Assembly (NCBI GenBank): GCA_030295235.1
Contig: AP026127.1
Coordinates: 1,056,501-1,120,500 of the forward strand
Direction: 5' to 3'
Source: Fistulifera solaris
Lineage: Eukaryota; Bacillariophyta; Bacillariophyceae; Naviculales; Stauroneidaceae
DNA length: 64,000 nt
In this document: piece by piece, positions 20,255-31,631 of the stretch
How positions within the stretch are numbered: the stretch's first letter is position 1
Layout of the letters: each line of letters begins with the position of its first letter
The notes under the pieces: generated by a model
What the model was told of the DNA's origin: nothing
What the model saw: only the letters and a program-made list of their open reading frames with translations
The model's database searches: none
Program-made: the position numbers and the translations under genes

Positions 20255-21817
20255 ATGGTGACTACAACACCCGCTTATTCGGCCTTGGTAGCATGCCTGG
20301 CTATCGTTTACGTTGTCTTTTCGCACACTACCAAGGGAACTGTGGACTCGTTCCATCAACCCAGTCGTTTTCCGGGCTTCGCCAAGGCTATGCCTACTTC
20401 TATGGGCGACACGAAAGTGAACGTCGAGGTTGACATCAATAATGAAGATGACCCAAACAGCGAGGACCCCGTACAAATCCGATTGCGAGAGGCCAAGGAG
20501 AAGCTACGTGAAGCTAAGGAGCGATTGCAAGGCACGTACGAGGAAGATATTGTTACCCCGGGAGGCTCCGTCGAATCAGAGACTGACGAGAAGCATGAGA
20601 AGAACGAAGGTATCATCGCTGCCATGAAACGAGCGGTTGGACTAGAGAGTGAGCCGACGTCAGCCAAAGCGGAAGAAGCGAGCGACAAAGCGAAAGAGAA
20701 GTACTACGAAACGAAAGATAAAGCGCAAGGAACTTACGATGATGCGAAGAATAAAGCACATGGAACGTACGAAGATGCCAAGAACAACGCACAAGGAGCC
20801 TATTACGACGCAAAGAACAACGCACAAGGAGCTTATAGGGATGCAAAGAACAACGCACAGGGAGCATATAACGATGCAAAGAACAACGCACAAGGAGCTT
20901 ATTACGACGCAAAGGACAATGCGCAGGGAACCTACGAAGACGCCAAGAATAAGCTAGGACAGGCAAAGGACACTGTGCAAGAAAAGGCGGAGAATGCCAA
21001 GAATAGCGCGCAAGGGACGGTGAATGACGCAAAGAATAAGGTGCACGACACGTACGAAGCGGCCAAGGAGAAAGTGTACGAAACATACGAAGCGGCGAAA
21101 GACAATGTGAAAGCTGCCAAAGATACCGTGCAAGAAAAAGTAGGAGAGGCGAAGGACAAAGTGGAAGGTTCGATTGACGACGCAAAGGATAATGTGAATA
21201 GAAAGTACGAAACAACCAAGGAGAACGTGCAAGCCGTAAAAGATACAGTCCAGGACAAGGCCAGTGAAGCCAAACAAGGCGTACAGGACAAAGCAGGACA
21301 AGCCAAGGATACTGTACAAGGAACCTACGAAGCGGCAAAGGAGAACGTCAAGTCAGCCAAAGATACTGTCCAAGGCAAAGCTGAAGACATGAAAGAGAGT
21401 ACCAAGCAAAACGTGGTAGCAGCCAAGGACACTGTTCAAGGCACGGCCGAGGGAGCTAAGAACAAGTTGCACGATACGTACGAAGCAGCAAAGGATAACG
21501 TGCACGGTGCATACGAGTCGACGAAGCAAAATCTGCAAGCCGCGAAGGACAGCGTTAAGAACAAAGCAGAAGAGGCGAAAGATAGTTTAAAAAGTAACGC
21601 GGAGGGAGCGAAGCAGGGTGTACAAGACACAGCCCAAGACGCCAAAAACAAAGCGCAAGCTCAATACGATGAGGCTCTCAAGGAATCTGAACACAAGCAT
21701 GAAAAGCACGATGGCATTCTCGCTTCAATGAAAAGAGCTGTTGGATTGGATAGCAAAGATGACAATGACCAAGACGACGACGATGCCACCATTGAAGTTG
21801 ACGTCAAAGTAAAGTAA
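20255..21817 (+). CDS. LEA group 3-type protein with N-terminal signal sequence
   Basis: An unbroken 520-residue frame. Residues 8-24 are hydrophobic (SALVACLAIVYVVFSHT), which suggests secretory or plastid entry. From about residue 135 to 475 the protein is built of 11-residue units such as DAKNNAQGAYY, YEAAKENVKSA and KDTVQGKAEDM. These are the Lys/Ala/Glu amphipathic repeats of LEA_4 (PF02987). A 20-residue segment, K-H-E-K-x-[ED]-G-I-[IL]-A-[AS]-M-K-R-A-V-G-L, occurs just before the repeats (residue 113) and just after them (residue 481). Such proteins are unfolded in water and become helical on drying or freezing, protecting membranes and enzymes. The compartment is inferred. Confidence 0.8.
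   Translation: MVTTTPAYSALVACLAIVYVVFSHTTKGTVDSFHQPSRFPGFAKAMPTSMGDTKVNVEVDINNEDDPNSEDPVQIRLREAKEKLREAKERLQGTYEEDIVTPGGSVESETDEKHEKNEGIIAAMKRAVGLESEPTSAKAEEASDKAKEKYYETKDKAQGTYDDAKNKAHGTYEDAKNNAQGAYYDAKNNAQGAYRDAKNNAQGAYNDAKNNAQGAYYDAKDNAQGTYEDAKNKLGQAKDTVQEKAENAKNSAQGTVNDAKNKVHDTYEAAKEKVYETYEAAKDNVKAAKDTVQEKVGEAKDKVEGSIDDAKDNVNRKYETTKENVQAVKDTVQDKASEAKQGVQDKAGQAKDTVQGTYEAAKENVKSAKDTVQGKAEDMKESTKQNVVAAKDTVQGTAEGAKNKLHDTYEAAKDNVHGAYESTKQNLQAAKDSVKNKAEEAKDSLKSNAEGAKQGVQDTAQDAKNKAQAQYDEALKESEHKHEKHDGILASMKRAVGLDSKDDNDQDDDDATIEVDVKVK
20700..20960. repeat. 33 bp coding repeats in the LEA gene
   Basis: Seven or so tandem 33 bp units, recognisable by GCAAAGAACAACGCACAAGG, encode D-A-K-N-N-A-Q-G-A-Y-Y. 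They are the most homogeneous part of the LEA repeat and look recently expanded. Confidence 0.75.
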
Positions 21818-21918
21818 ACGCTGTTCTGATCGCTAGAAGATAGTACATTCAAGCATCTTTAGTCATAAATAATAGTAAACTTTTATACATCAATAAAAAT
21901 TGAGTCACAAGGTCAGCT

Positions 21919-23261
21919 CTAACTGTCGCTCTGCATCGCTTCCTGTTGTGTCTTATGCTGGAGTTCTTTTGATAGAACTGTGGATCGACGCATGGCCTGG
22001 TCCAGAACGGCTATACCTCGACGGATCACACTTTCTCTCCACACCCTCGATTGCGGGTAAAACGCTCGTTTGGTAGTACATTTGGCCCACTCCGAGGCCT
22101 CCGCTTCTGGCAAATACTGATAAGCCGCGTTTTCGAGAAACAACGCTATACCCACCAACATTGAGGGTATCGTTCCAAATTCTTGCGTGACAACCCAAGA
22201 ATGCTCCAACAACGGCTCAAAATAATCGCTCAAAAATCCCTGAGCATTCTCGTATCCCTTTGCCACTTGCGTGGCCGCATCGGCATTGGCAAACGGATGT
22301 TGCGCACCCGGAAACCACTGTTCCAAAGGCGCGGCACCACTCGGGTCTTTGACAAGTAATGTATCGACCCCCATCGGACCCAATCCCGTGTGAACATCAA
22401 TCCACGTCGTGACCACTTGACGTTGGGCGTGTTCTGTGAGAAACTCCGCAAACGCAACAAACTCGCCTCGGTTTGTTGCCCGCCGTAAAAAATGCCTTCC
22501 GGTGCATGATACTGTCCCGCCACCATGGCTGTTTTCAGCGCCAACAATCCGTATCGTGCAATTGACCCCAGTCCTTTCAAAAACACAAGACTGAGACTAT
22601 ACCAGGGCACCGGAGGTCCGGGTAAATGAAACAGATAAGCCGCAAATCGATCGTAATTGTCTTGATTAAAATGACGCTCCCGCAGTATTGGCCACACTGT
22701 GCCATCCGGAATTCCGTTGCGATTCAAATCTACATTGTGTTCATTGGCGCGTCGATAATGCTTCATTCCGTAAGGATTGACCGCGTGCACGAGAATGACG
22801 GTGGGCCTCGCTTCTGCTTCTTGTTGGAGCAGTAGTAATTGCAAAAACGTCAATTGAATCGCCGCTCCCGCGTATCCTTCGACACCGTGTGTGCCAGCTG
22901 TATGTATCACCTGTCCCGGTAGTGTTCCGGGGATGATCGCCACGTCCATGGCGTAACTTTCATCCTTACTGGTAGAAGAATCTTGGACGGGGCGAACTAC
23001 CACTGGAAGACGATGCAGTTCAATTTCGGGGAATTTGTGCTGCGCAATTTTCACGGCTTGCTGAAATTTCAAAGAAGATTGTTCGAGTGTATCACTAAAA
23101 ACAACGCACGGATGAATGGTTTGATTGTGAATGGAAAGAGAGGGTTCATCAAGCGAACAGAATTGCTCCATATGCCAGAGCACCATTTTCCCGTCCGAAT
23201 AGAGCAACAGAACAGCGGTCGTCACCGCAATGAAGGAAGGAACGATGAATGTACACCACAT
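21919..23261 (-). CDS. M14-like carboxypeptidase, DUF2817-type
   Basis: ATG at 23261 opens a signal anchor (about residues 4-22). The catalytic domain shows AGTHGVEGYAG, whose H-G-V-E gives the zinc H-x-x-E, then HAVNPYGMKHYRRANEHNVDLNRN with the substrate-binding Arg/Asn-Arg, and IDVHTGLGPMG with the third zinc His. These are the hallmarks of DUF2817 proteins related to M14 metallocarboxypeptidases. The frame breaks at 22441-22443 (A3 needs A4), giving 447 residues. It converges with the LEA gene, with 101 bp between stops. Expected role: cleavage of peptides or amides in the secretory pathway or outside the cell; substrate unknown. Confidence 0.72.
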
Positions 23262-23913
23262 ATCGTTTTAAGTTCAATAGTTGAGAAACAAGAAACAATG
23301 CTTATGACAGAAGCATCATTGATTGACAGGAATGAGTTTTGCAATGCGACAATAACACACGCGATGCGTGACGCAAAAATCTTTGCATCGATTCATGACT
23401 GAAAAATGCAGTCGGGGAAAAAGGTAGTTTTCACTTTGGGTCTATAGTAAAAACGGAAGACGATCACGATTGGTAGAAACATCAACATTCGAGGCATGAT
23501 TTGCAAATACTCACTCCTAAAAGTATTGCCTCATGCTATAGAAAACTCAGCTCATCAAAATGAGTCGAACGAACGAGATTCCACCGCCCCATTTGGATTG
23601 AAGAATCATTATTATTTATTCATGACGGAAAGGCAGTCGTGTTATCCGTAAACCAACACTTTTGAGCTATAGTAAATTTCTAATACCGAAGACAACGATC
23701 TCCTCCACGCGATGAGACTTCAACGCCAAAAAGCGCATTGCATTGCATTGCATTGCATACCAGGTAGTGCAAGTGAATAAGTCAACTGCATCGCGAGAAA
23801 GACAAATGTTACCATTTAAGATTGCACTGTTGAGCATCGTATCGCGCATGAACGTTGAATAAATATTAAGGAGTGAGGGATAGACGAAACACAAGCCGTT
23901 TTCTTCGAAGAGT
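23262..23913. other. Divergent intergenic region
   Basis: This region lies between the peptidase (minus) and the SGNH hydrolase (plus). It holds a GCATT pentamer run at 23734-23757 and no supported gene. Confidence 0.5.
23734..23757. repeat. GCATT microsatellite
   Basis: Four to five perfect GCATT units. Confidence 0.9.
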
Positions 23914-24938
23914 ATGCCTGCCTTACAACGCAGAACGATTATGAATACTTCCCTACAGGCCCATCTTCGACAACCTCGTAAGATAGTTCTTGTGTTCGTC
24001 GTCGTCGTTACAATTTGGATGCGAACACAAAATCCCTTAACAATCACAGAGCACGATGATTTGCACCAAATTTATTTATCGGCGCCGTCGAGAAACAATC
24101 CATCCTTTCGCTGTGTCGATCACGACGACGAAACAACCCATCCAACTACTTGTGAATGCCCCGATCCGCTAAAGGCGGCTTCTCGACCAATTACGATTGG
24201 ATTCAGCACCATCAACGGTACATACAATCCATACAAGCGGTCGAACACGAATTGGATGTTGTGTTCTTAGGAGATTCCATCACGGAACACTGGAATGGAA
24301 CACGACGAATGGGGACAATTCCATTGCCTGCGACGTATCGAGCATCGTTCGCTCGTTATTTTGATTCGGAGCATGCGCCGTTGAAGGGACTCTTGTTGGG
24401 GACTTCGGGGGACACGGTGGTAGAACTCTTGTGGCATTTGCAAAATGGAGTGCTCGATGTGCCGACCTTGCAACCTTCAGTATGGGTGTTGTTGATCGGA
24501 ACGAATGATTTGGGGCGCTGGAAATGCTCGAAGCGAACGGTGTTGGCGGCTATTTTACATCTTGCACAGTATTTGCACCAACAAAGACCCGATGCTACAA
24601 TTTTGTTGCATGGTCTTTTGCCACGGAGTGAAGACGACTTGGATTCGTCTCAGCTGGGAAAGTATTGGCAAGACATTCGTTTCATTAATCGCGAGCTGCG
24701 GAAATTTGTGGATATGCATCCGGGTGAATGGTTTTACATGGACGCGAGCACTGTATTCTTACAAAGAGCACCCAAGACGATAGGTGGCGCTGATACTCAA
24801 GGATCGGTACGATTGAAGGCTCAGTACATGCCGGATGGATTACACCCCAACGTCGAAGGTTACGAACAGTGGGCACCACTTTTGGTAGACGCAATTGGCA
24901 AGCGATCCGTGAGTGAAGAAGGCGCACGACAATTCTAG
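23914..24938 (+). CDS. SGNH/GDSL hydrolase (PAF-acetylhydrolase-like)
   Basis: The sequence VVFLGDSITEHW contains the nucleophile Ser (about residue 122). Block II Gly is in LLLGTSGDTVVELLWHLQNG, block III Asn in VLLIGTNDLGR, and the catalytic Asp/His in DGLHPNVEGY (about D308 and H311). This order and spacing match the SGNH superfamily, closest in style to PAF-acetylhydrolase beta/gamma-type and GDSL esterases. A hydrophobic anchor (KIVLVFVVVVTIW) follows a basic leader, so the enzyme is probably lumenal or secreted. The frame breaks at 24189-24190 (AA needs AAA), giving 341 residues. Substrate unknown: an ester or acetyl group on lipid or glycan. Confidence 0.78.
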
Positions 24939-25032
24939 TAAGACATTTCAACGTTTTGTACAGGTAGTTGTAACCAGTCTCTATGATTCAAAAATGAGAT
25001 GCATGTATTCAAAATTATAGCGCATCGTTAAA

Positions 25033-25692
25033 TTAGAGGCTAGCGGAAAAATCGTCGTCTTCGAGAGAGCATACAGTGAGATCCTCATCATCGAGGTCTT
25101 TTGGCTTATTCACACACTCAATCTCAATGGGAGGTACAAACTTCTGGCAGTGATCGCAAACTGACATCCGAGAAGCAGTCTTGCGGGTAACAACCTTGAG
25201 AATCACTTCTTTGATGTTGCGCTCTTCCTTCGTCAGATCCAGAGGCGGAATACAGGCTTTCATCCGTGAAAGAGGACTCTTCGAATTCAGGGCAGCTTTC
25301 TCACCTCGAGATGGCAAAGAGGGTGTACTATCGTGTTTGCGAGTTCCACCTCCGAAGTCGCTGAAAGAGTCAGACCACCTTTCCGCGGAATCAATGCTCC
25401 GTTTCATAGAAGCTTTGCGGTTGATGCGACAAAGGCCTTCTTCGCATTGATTCGGAGAATTCGGTGAAACAATCGCGATAGCGCTCGGAAGAGATGACGA
25501 CATGTTTACCTTAGACTTTATCCTGGTAATGTCTCGATCAATATCAAGTGATAGTTCGTCGAGAGAGTCACTTGTAACCACTCTGCGCCGTCGTTCTTTC
25601 CCAGGAGTTGAAGGGGCTGCCCGCAATCGTAGGCCGATTCGTCCTTCGCGCAACGTGCTGATAGAGTTGTGCATGTCGGAATTCTTGATCAT
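25033..25692 (-). CDS. Hypothetical protein with C-terminal CxxC
   Basis: An unbroken frame of 219 residues from ATG 25692. It is basic and Ser-rich in the first half (RRRRVVTSDSLDELSLD), with potential phosphorylation sites. The second half has a short helix (LTKEERNIKEVILKVVTRK) then VCDHCQKFVPP, a CxxC pair with a third Cys 15 residues later. The C-terminus is acidic. No family recognised. Confidence 0.5.
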   Translation of the reverse strand: MIKNSDMHNSISTLREGRIGLRLRAAPSTPGKERRRRVVTSDSLDELSLDIDRDITRIKSKVNMSSSLPSAIAIVSPNSPNQCEEGLCRINRKASMKRSIDSAERWSDSFSDFGGGTRKHDSTPSLPSRGEKAALNSKSPLSRMKACIPPLDLTKEERNIKEVILKVVTRKTASRMSVCDHCQKFVPPIEIECVNKPKDLDDEDLTVCSLEDDDFSASL

Positions 25693-27809
25693 GATACGAA
25701 AAATGAAGGACTTCTGCTAAAACTTGAAGAGCTGAAAATAATGACAAGGGGTAAGGAGGAAAACAATATTTCGATGTTCCAATGAATGAATCTTGGTGAT
25801 GGGTGTTGTTGTTGAAAGTGAAAACGATTACAATTGCGTCAGTCATTGATTTTTAGTAACAGATTGTGTCCAACCAATGAAATGTTACTGACGAACTTAA
25901 GTACTGCGTTTCGTCAAGATGAAAATGAACCGTGCTTAGTACATTGTGGCACCGTTAACGGTGATTGGTGATTGGTGACTCGGAATCAGAAACATATAAT
26001 TATGAAAGTTAAAAGTGAAAAAAAGATCTCGTAGTGTGAATCCCAGATTTGGCACTCTAGCAGCGAGTGTAAACTTGCTGTTAATTACTGATTCTGGCTT
26101 CAAGCAGGAGTACTGTGAACAGAGCAGTGACGGTTCGTATTCTTGATTCTGATTGGTTGATGATTCTTGTCTTTATCGTTGTTTGAATGTCCGTGAAGGG
26201 CCTTTTGCCTTCTGCTATCTGCTATCTGCTACGTAGCTACGTAGTACGTAGTACTCCGTACTTAGTATGTGCATTCTGCATTCTGCATTCTGCATTCTTG
26301 TCTTCTTGTCATTGCGAAAACAAGAAACAAGGCTTTGTTGTTTGTTGTTTCGTTTTTGATCATCACATTTCACATTATTTCACATTATTTTTTAACGTTA
26401 CTTCACGTCTCGTGCAAGGCACGTGTCTAGAGTCTCTAAAAAGAAAGAAAAAGAGCCTCGAAGCTGGAAGTGTCGTTGAATGTTGAGTGTTTCTGTAATA
26501 CTGTAGCATTTCGCACAGATAAAGGACCAAGGATTAAGGATCGGTCAAAGAGTCAAAGACCAAAAAGGGTCTACTAGCTAGATGATTGCCAAACTGTGAG
26601 AAGTGAGAAGTGCGTGCTGCGTGCTAATTGCCCTCTCTAGGTTCTAGCTAGCCCAAGATTCAAACGTCTACTCTCACTACAAGTTTACGAATGAATGATA
26701 GGGAGTAATGACTAATGATCATAGTAAAACGTCGATCCAGCACTCAGCTAGTCTAGCTAAAGTCTAGCGTTCATAAATTTCACTTTTTATTTCTACGATC
26801 TGTTGGGAGTTGGGAGACAAGATACAAAAGATAAAAAAAAATGGAAGAGAAGTGAAGAACCAAGCCTGAAGAACTAAAGTACATGCATTCTGTGTTCTGT
26901 GTTCTTCTGGAAACTAAAAAGCTTGAGAAGCTTTCTCTCTCTCTCTGGAGTTCACATCTTCGAACTTCCAACGTCATAATGTAGACGGATCGATCGTGGA
27001 CGACGTTCCAGTGAATTGTGTCTTATAATACTCTTTAAACAATACTAATGATCCAATGACAGCACTTACTGCGTATAGGCCTATGTCCAATGAATCTTGG
27101 TCCTTCGTCTTTGATCTTTGATCGTTTGATGCATGGTTGGAGAAAAAAATCATCTTATTAGAAGTCTAAGGGGACGAAAATCGAACTCTTACTATAATAT
27201 TTTCACCTTATCATGCTTTCGTGGGTCACAATTCTTTCACATGAAACTAGGTCTAGCTTTAAAAGTTTTCACGACCCAACGCTAATGGCGTATGATGCGA
27301 CACAATAGACGGCCGATCGAGGACATGAACACGTGGTGCGTTCATGAATATCTCCTGCTGGTCGAATGATAATGCTTGAAAATTTTTATGTTCAGATGTG
27401 CGTGTGAAGGACTGAAAATACTAAAGACTGGAAAATAGACCTAGACTGGATTAGATTCCTTTTAAAAGACAGCCGATATAGTATTTTGTTATCTTCAGTC
27501 AATTTAATGGGTTTAAATGACTAGTAGATTTAGAGTGACGTTGAATCGATAACATTGATGGATAATGCGGACAGAAATGGTCCTGGATTAGAACTTTATG
27601 AAAGCTCCAGGATCCAGAATAGTGAATGAATTGATGCACCTAAACCTTAGTAGAGCTTTTGATTTTGAACAGTCGTCTGTCTGCGTATACGCGTATACCG
27701 TACATTTTCGATTGCATGCCATTTGCGTTGCGCGAATAGGTTTGAAGCCTCGTCTTGAGTTAATAACACTGTTGTGAAGCCGTTAATAGTATCGCGAAAG
27801 CACTCAAAT
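25693..27809. other. 2.1 kb gene-poor stretch with simple repeats
   Basis: No frame here looks coding. It holds a GCATTCT heptamer run (26271-26298), a nested TACGTA palindrome cluster (26229-26262), short doubled phrases (TGATTGGTGATTGGTGA near 25961) and a CT run (26934-26947). No tRNA or other RNA gene was identified. Confidence 0.5.
26221..26298. repeat. TACGTA palindrome cluster and GCATTCT heptamer run
   Basis: CTATCTG units are followed by CTACGTAGCTACGTAG and TACGTAGTAC, which are overlapping inverted repeats, then four GCATTCT units at 26271-26298. Confidence 0.8.
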
Positions 27810-30487
27810 ATGACAGAATCGAACGAGAAATGGAGCAAATGCATTGCTTCAATTGCGGAGAATCCGGATTGGATATTGCACGAAGATGCCATCAAACGCG
27901 ACATCTACAATGTTCGCAACTGGACTCTGTATTTGGATGCTATTGAAGAGAAAGAAAACGATGATTCTGCTATCTATGATTTCGTGTCAAAGAGGGCTTT
28001 GCTGGCTCTTCCGAGGAGCTACAAACTATGGAAGCGACATTGGGAGTGGCATCTCAAGAATTCAGCAAATGAGAAGGACCTTATCATCATGATGTTTGAA
28101 CGTGCTTTGCAAACATTATCGCACATGCCTCGTGTTTGGATCAATTATCTGGAATTCTTGTTTGCGAACGAGACAAACACCACTTTTCTTCGGCAAACTA
28201 TAACAAGAGCTTTGCAGGCTTTGCCCATAACGCAACATCAGGAGAAACTCTGGGAACCGTTGATTTTACCTTTTTGGTGAGCAACTCTTGTCCACTGCCG
28301 ACGGAATCCATCTACCGGCTTTTACAACGATATTCATCCCTAGACTTCTCCTTTTTAACGCAATTAGGGGAATGGTGTCAGAGCCACGGACTAGCAGGTC
28401 GGGCGGCGGTTGCGTATCAGACCATTCTGCTTCGAGAAGAAGCCAACAAGGATGACGATCAGCAGCATCATGTATGGGAGGCTTTCGGTGAATTGTGTGT
28501 ACAGCACTCGAGTCAAGTCGCTGAGGTCGGAATACCTTGGGAAAACATACTAAGAGCGGCTCTTCAAGATCCCAATAGTAAAAAGAAACAAAAGTCCACA
28601 TGGTTACCCGGTCGCATCTACGCTTGGTTAGCATCCGCATGGGTTCGAAGAGGCGCATTTGATTTGGCTCGAGTAGTCTATGAAGAAGGTATACATTCGG
28701 TAAACACAGTCCGCGATTTCTCGTTACTATTCGATGCGTACTTGCAGCTCGAACAGGGGTTGGTTGAACACGCGGTAGAGAATATGGATGAGGACGATGA
28801 TATGGAAGAAGATGGAGACAGTGCGGGAAATGATGATAAAGACGATTGGGATGTCTTACTTGAATCAACTTCAGCAAGTAAAATAGCTGATATGGAATTG
28901 GCTTTGCGCAAAGCGGAACACTTAACACAACGACGCCCGTTGCTCTTGAACGCAGTTTTATTGCGACAGAATCCCATGAATGTTCCCGAGTGGCTCAAGA
29001 GGGCTGAACTATTTCGGGAGCAAAATCAGGTGTCACAGGCTACAGTAACGTTGCTGGAAGCTTTGCAGACAGTCACGCATCCGTACGGGGGAACAAGATC
29101 GGCATTGCTCGTTGCGTTGGTCGACCTTCAGAGAAATAACCCTGATGAAGCTCGCTCGTTTCTAAAACAGGCGTGCGTGGAAGATGAAATATCAATGACG
29201 ACCGTAGATGATTTAACTACTTGTTGGACGACTTGGATTGAGTTTGAATTACAGCAAGAGCAGTGGGATGATGCTCTTAGCCTTGCGCGCCAGAGTGTTG
29301 TTTACCGAAAGAACAGGCCCAATTTGACAAAAACTCTCCGGCTATGGGATTTGTTACTTGACCTAGAGGAGAGCTTAGGGACAGTCCAGACTTGCAAAGA
29401 TGCGTATCATCGGGCGATCGAGATCAAAGCTGCTACCCCGCAACACATATTACACTTCACAGCGTTCCTCAAAGAACAAAATTACTTCGAAGAAGCTTTC
29501 TCTGTTTACGAAAAGGGTGTCGAGTTATTTTCTTTCCCTGCATTGAAGCTTATCTGGAGGTCATACATCAAAGACTTTCTCGAACGCTTGGCAGGAAAAA
29601 ATGTGGAACGAACTCGTGATTTGTTCGATAGATGCCTTGAAGCATGTCCATCAGAAGATTGTGCCGAGTTTTACACCCAATACGGTGCCTTTGAAGAGCA
29701 GTACGGATTGACCAAGCGTGCGCTGAACGTGTACAGGAATATGTGTCAAAGAGTTCCCACGAGCGAGAAAGCCGCTGCATACCGCTTGTATATTGTTAAG
29801 ACAATCAAGCACATAGGATTCACCGCGACACGTGACATCTATCAAGAAGCCATCGAAACGCTGCCCGACGAGCAAGCTGCGCTGTTATGCATTGAATTCG
29901 CTCAGATGGAAACAAATCTTCAACAGGTCGATCGTGCGAGGGCTATATTCGTTTATGGTGCCCAAATGGCTGACCCCCGTCGTGTTCCTACCTACTGGAC
30001 GGCTTGGAAAGAGTTTGAAGTGCAATCCGGAAATGAAGAGACATTCCGGGAAATGTTACGGGTCAAGAGAAGTGTCGAGGTTGCTTTCTCTACTAGTAGC
30101 TATAATATAGCTGCCGCTTCTGATAAAGCCATGACAGAAGAAGAAGCGATGCGTATGATTGCAAGTCAGGAAGATGAAGAGGTTGAGGAGCATGCGACAA
30201 AGGCAACTACAGCGGTACAAGGATTTGTTGCTTCGAGTAGTTCTACAAAGAAGCGCACGTCTCAAACGCTGGATGAAGTCGAAGAGAGTGTTGCGAAGTT
30301 GCGTAAAGTAACGCAGCAAATTGTTGCGCCGGATGAAGATGACGCCGAAATCGATATCGATCTAGACGACATTGATGCCGAAATCGAGCAGGCAGCAGCG
30401 GAAGGGGAGATTGCAGCAGTGGAGGATGTAGCCATTAAAGCAGTGCCAGATGCGGTGTTAGGGGCGATGGCTTCTCAGAAATCGTAG
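27810..30487 (+). CDS. SYF1: Pre-mRNA splicing factor SYF1 (XAB2)
   Basis: Nearly the whole 892-residue protein is half-a-TPR (HAT) repeats with the conserved W and Y/F pairs. Examples are SYKLWKRHWEWHL, PRVWINYLEFL, ERTRDLFDRCLEACP, DRARAIFVYGAQMADPR and YWTAWKEFEVQSGNEET...MLRVKRSV. The last blocks are diagnostic of SYF1/XAB2, a Prp19-associated (NTC) component needed for spliceosome activation. The acidic C-terminus and a DDDMEEDGD insert are lineage-specific. The start is the ATG at 27810 (MTESNEKW); an upstream in-frame codon at 27774 lacks support. The frame breaks in the T5 run at 28271-28275 (needs T6, giving LPFLVSNSCPLP). Confidence 0.9.
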
Positions 30488-30768
30488 TTTAAGTTGCATT
30501 GGTAGTCACTACTTATTTTGCATTTCTTAGATCAGCTGAGGTATCGGGCTCAGTCGCCTATCGATCAATCATCTAGAAGTTAAAAGGTCAAGGACACGCG
30601 GTACGACATCCACGTGGAACAATACTCTAGAACGTTAGAAAAACTGCAACTGCAACCCGTGTTTCACTGACGTGCAAAACATAACAGACCTTTGAGCAAA
30701 AAAGGAATACCGACGGAGTAACAACAAGCAAAGACTCTTGCTAATACAAAGTGGTTTGCATATTTGAA

Positions 30769-31312
30769 ATGAAAACACTTTTGTTTTTTGCCTGTTTCAT
30801 CGCGGCTCAGGTCGCGGAATGCTTCGTAATACAAGCACAGACCAATCGATTGGCACATCAACTGCTTCTCTCAACCAGCACCTTTTCAACAAGTCGTTTA
30901 AATATGTCCGATGACGACAAACCAACAGCAGTAAAAGAAGATGTTGTTTCCAGCGATACACCCAGCATGAGTAGCGAAACTGAAACACAGTATCCCCTCG
31001 ATATTCCGTCTCCGATTCTATTGGCTACTTCGATGCTCCTCGCCATTTCTTCGGTCGGTACGTTATATGCTATCTAAAAAAGACGCAATATGCTGTGGAA
31101 AACTCACCTGGTTCTCCTCAGGATCGTTGTTTCAAATGATGGACAGTTCGGCGACACCAGTCTCAGCAGCAATCGCGCTCATTGGCCTCCCTCTTTGCCT
31201 GTTTTTCTTTTACGCTGCCATCACGAAAGCCCAAGCCGAAACGGAAGCGGATGATAAGGCATTTTTAAGAGATCAACGTGGTGTGAGAAATCCCAACGAC
31301 TTCTTCAATTGA
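30769..31312 (+). CDS. Small two-TM protein with signal/plastid-like presequence
   Basis: Exons 30769-31057 and 31122-31312 flank a 64 nt intron (GTACGT...CTCAG), giving 159 residues with no break. The N-terminus is a signal peptide (MKTLLFFACFIAAQVAE) followed by C-F-V-I and a Ser/Thr-rich, acid-free stretch (LLLSTSTFSTSRLN). This resembles the diatom bipartite plastid presequence with Phe near the cleavage site. Two hydrophobic segments follow (ILLATSMLLAISSVG and AIALIGLPLCLFFFYAAI), then a charged tail (DKAFLRDQRGVRNPNDFFN). I do not recognise the family. A thylakoid or envelope membrane protein is possible. Confidence 0.68.
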
Positions 31313-31631
31313 TGAGATTGTGAGCTAATAAAACTAAAGCTATGGTTTATGGTTGTTTGTCTTACCGCCACCATAATGTACACATACGCGCAGAGTCAAC
31401 TATAGTATTTTCCGTTGTAGTATTTTGTGTGAGTTGATGTGTACAGGCCTGACGAATGTCTGACGGTGTTGATAAAGCCGCATTCCGACGACCATGAAAC
31501 TCTATAGCATTTCTTCGTTCCATTCTTATTATACGACCGACTGTGTTAAGTGTCATCATTCTTACAAACGGAACGTAAATTGAAGAAAGAAACGACTAGT
31601 GTGAAGAACAGTGAAAAGATAGCTCGAAAAG
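31313..31631. other. Intergenic stretch
   Basis: 319 bp between two plus-strand genes, with no supported feature. It should contain the terminator of the first and the promoter of the ubiquitin protease. Confidence 0.4.

Noticed and set aside
25693-27809. tRNA or snRNA gene in the large gap
   Set aside because: I looked for cloverleaf box A/B patterns by eye and saw none; a covariance-model scan would be decisive.
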